From NCBI GenBank assembly GCA_900556665.1, contig USPX01000034.1:1-14088 (forward strand): 14,088 bases of DNA, in the 5' to 3' direction. A model generated the notes under the pieces. That model was not told the origin of the DNA and did no database searches. It saw only the letters and a program-made list of their open reading frames with translations. The first letter of the stretch is position 1; each line of letters begins with the position of its first letter. Both the position numbers and the translations under genes were made by a program. This document shows, in pieces, positions 13,262 to 14,088 of the stretch. The DNA is from an uncultured Eubacteriales bacterium. GTDB taxonomy: Bacteria > Bacillota_A > Clostridia > Lachnospirales > Cellulosilyticaceae.

Positions 13262-14088
13262 CTACTTCTTATTATTGTGTTTCATTTTCTCATTTAAGTT
13301 ATTGATATAATCCATGCTTTCTTTAATAGTTTCTAATGTCTCTTGCATTTCACCTTCTAAGTTTTTAAGTTCTTTAGCCAGTGTCCCTATTTCATCTTCG
13401 TTCTCCAATAGTTCATTAGGTATAGAATCCTTAAACTCATTTTTTATATTATGCTCTAAATAAGTAATCATTCCTCGCATACGCTTTGTCATTGCATTGA
13501 CACTTATATATACAAGTACTAATCCTAAAATGATCATTATGCTCATACCTATAATCATCGCTTTTTTAAAAGCTATTACATCTGTATACACTTGTGCTTT
13601 ACTATTAATAGTTCCTAAAATCCATTCCGTATTTCCGATGATACTATATCTAATTTCTATAGATTCCTTAGTCTTTCTATCATTAACAACTTTGATATAT
13701 TCTTTATTAGCTTGTGGAGCTGATTGGAATAATTCGTTCCTAAAATCACTAACAACATTCAACGAACTAATATTGTCATTATCTGAGACTTCGAATATAG
13801 ATTGCCCATCTTTACTGGTGATAAAACAAACTGCACTACTACTCGCTTTTAAAATCTGTTTAAAAATTGATTCTATAGGACGTACGCCTAGTAATACATA
13901 ACTTACATCACCTACTTCATCTAAAACAGGTTTAAAAAAAGCTAAATGAAATCTATCTTGATACTTCAATATATTAATGACATCTTTCTTTTCACGTACT
14001 GATTCTTTAAAATCTGGTTGTCCACTTATATCAAGCGTATGTTTATTTATACTACTTCCCGTACCATCTATATTTAAAATAGCTATTT
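13262..14088 (-). CDS. Cache-TM-HAMP sensor protein without output domain, partial
   Basis: The reading frame is open to the window edge, so the N-terminus lies outside. The TTG at 13969 is only an internal codon, not a start. The visible 275 or so residues begin inside a Cache-type extracellular sensor (INKHTLDISGQPDFKESV, then FHLAFFKPVLDE and YVLLGVRPI). This is followed by a membrane helix around AMIIGMSIMIILGLVLVYIS. After it comes a HAMP-like region (TKRMRGMITYLEH, and NEDEIGTLAKEL with the HAMP DEIG motif) and a short coiled coil ending in MKHNNKK. There the protein stops: no methyl-accepting, kinase, GGDEF or other output domain follows. It may be a truncated chemoreceptor or a sensor that works through a partner. 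The PotD-like gene lies downstream on the same strand but behind a terminator. Confidence 0.8.
   Translation of the reverse strand, partial: IAILNIDGTGSSINKHTLDISGQPDFKESVREKKDVINILKYQDRFHLAFFKPVLDEVGDVSYVLLGVRPIESIFKQILKASSSAVCFITSKDGQSIFEVSDNDNISSLNVVSDFRNELFQSAPQANKEYIKVVNDRKTKESIEIRYSIIGNTEWILGTINSKAQVYTDVIAFKKAMIIGMSIMIILGLVLVYISVNAMTKRMRGMITYLEHNIKNEFKDSIPNELLENEDEIGTLAKELKNLEGEMQETLETIKESMDYINNLNEKMKHNNKK

Overview
The window is AT-rich and has strong AGGAGG-type ribosome binding sites, TATAAT promoters and frequent intrinsic terminators. It encodes an ATP-type PEP carboxykinase, an orphan class V aminotransferase, a FSA-type transaldolase and Cache-domain sensory proteins. This suggests a low-GC anaerobic Firmicute, probably a Clostridia/Lachnospiraceae relative (perhaps near Cellulosilyticum). 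The taxonomic call is inference; no rRNA marker is present. No tRNA, rRNA or CRISPR array was seen.

Layout. From 1 to 1371 lies a cysteine desulfurase/selenocysteine lyase-like enzyme on the minus strand. The AT-rich gap that follows holds a good plus-strand promoter (1548-1576). It also holds a 447-bp element (1642-2088) with matching inverted ends and a perfect 8-bp target duplication (ATAATTTA), which I read as a decayed ISL3-family insertion sequence. This element separates the promoter from pckA (2132-3793, plus). An IS4-family insertion sequence (3854-5317) with perfect 16-bp inverted ends fills the gap between pckA and the convergent transaldolase gene (5338-5991, minus). Hairpins near both ends of that IS look able to terminate the two converging transcripts. 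A GntR/UTRA repressor gene (6169-6903) lies upstream of the transaldolase gene. A perfect 14-bp palindrome sits directly after the transaldolase -10 box, so a repressor-operator pair is likely.

From 7064 to the right edge every gene is on the minus strand. In order they are a methyl-accepting chemotaxis protein; a Cys-rich ferritin-like/CotF-like protein; a small membrane protein; a leucine-rich repeat protein; a short peptide deformylase; a PotD-like polyamine-binding lipoprotein without its transporter; and the C-terminal part of a Cache-TM-HAMP sensor that stops without an output domain. The LRR, membrane and ferritin-like genes may form one transcription unit ending at the terminator at 8994-9037.

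Functionally, the left half is central carbon metabolism (PEPCK, transaldolase under sugar-phosphate-type GntR control) disturbed by two unrelated insertion sequences. The right half is mostly environmental sensing and housekeeping genes. No clear undescribed multigene system is visible. The best leads are the ISL3-derived element that rewires the pckA leader, the predicted GntR-transaldolase switch, the output-less Cache-HAMP sensor beside an orphan PotD, and the Cys-rich ferritin-like protein.
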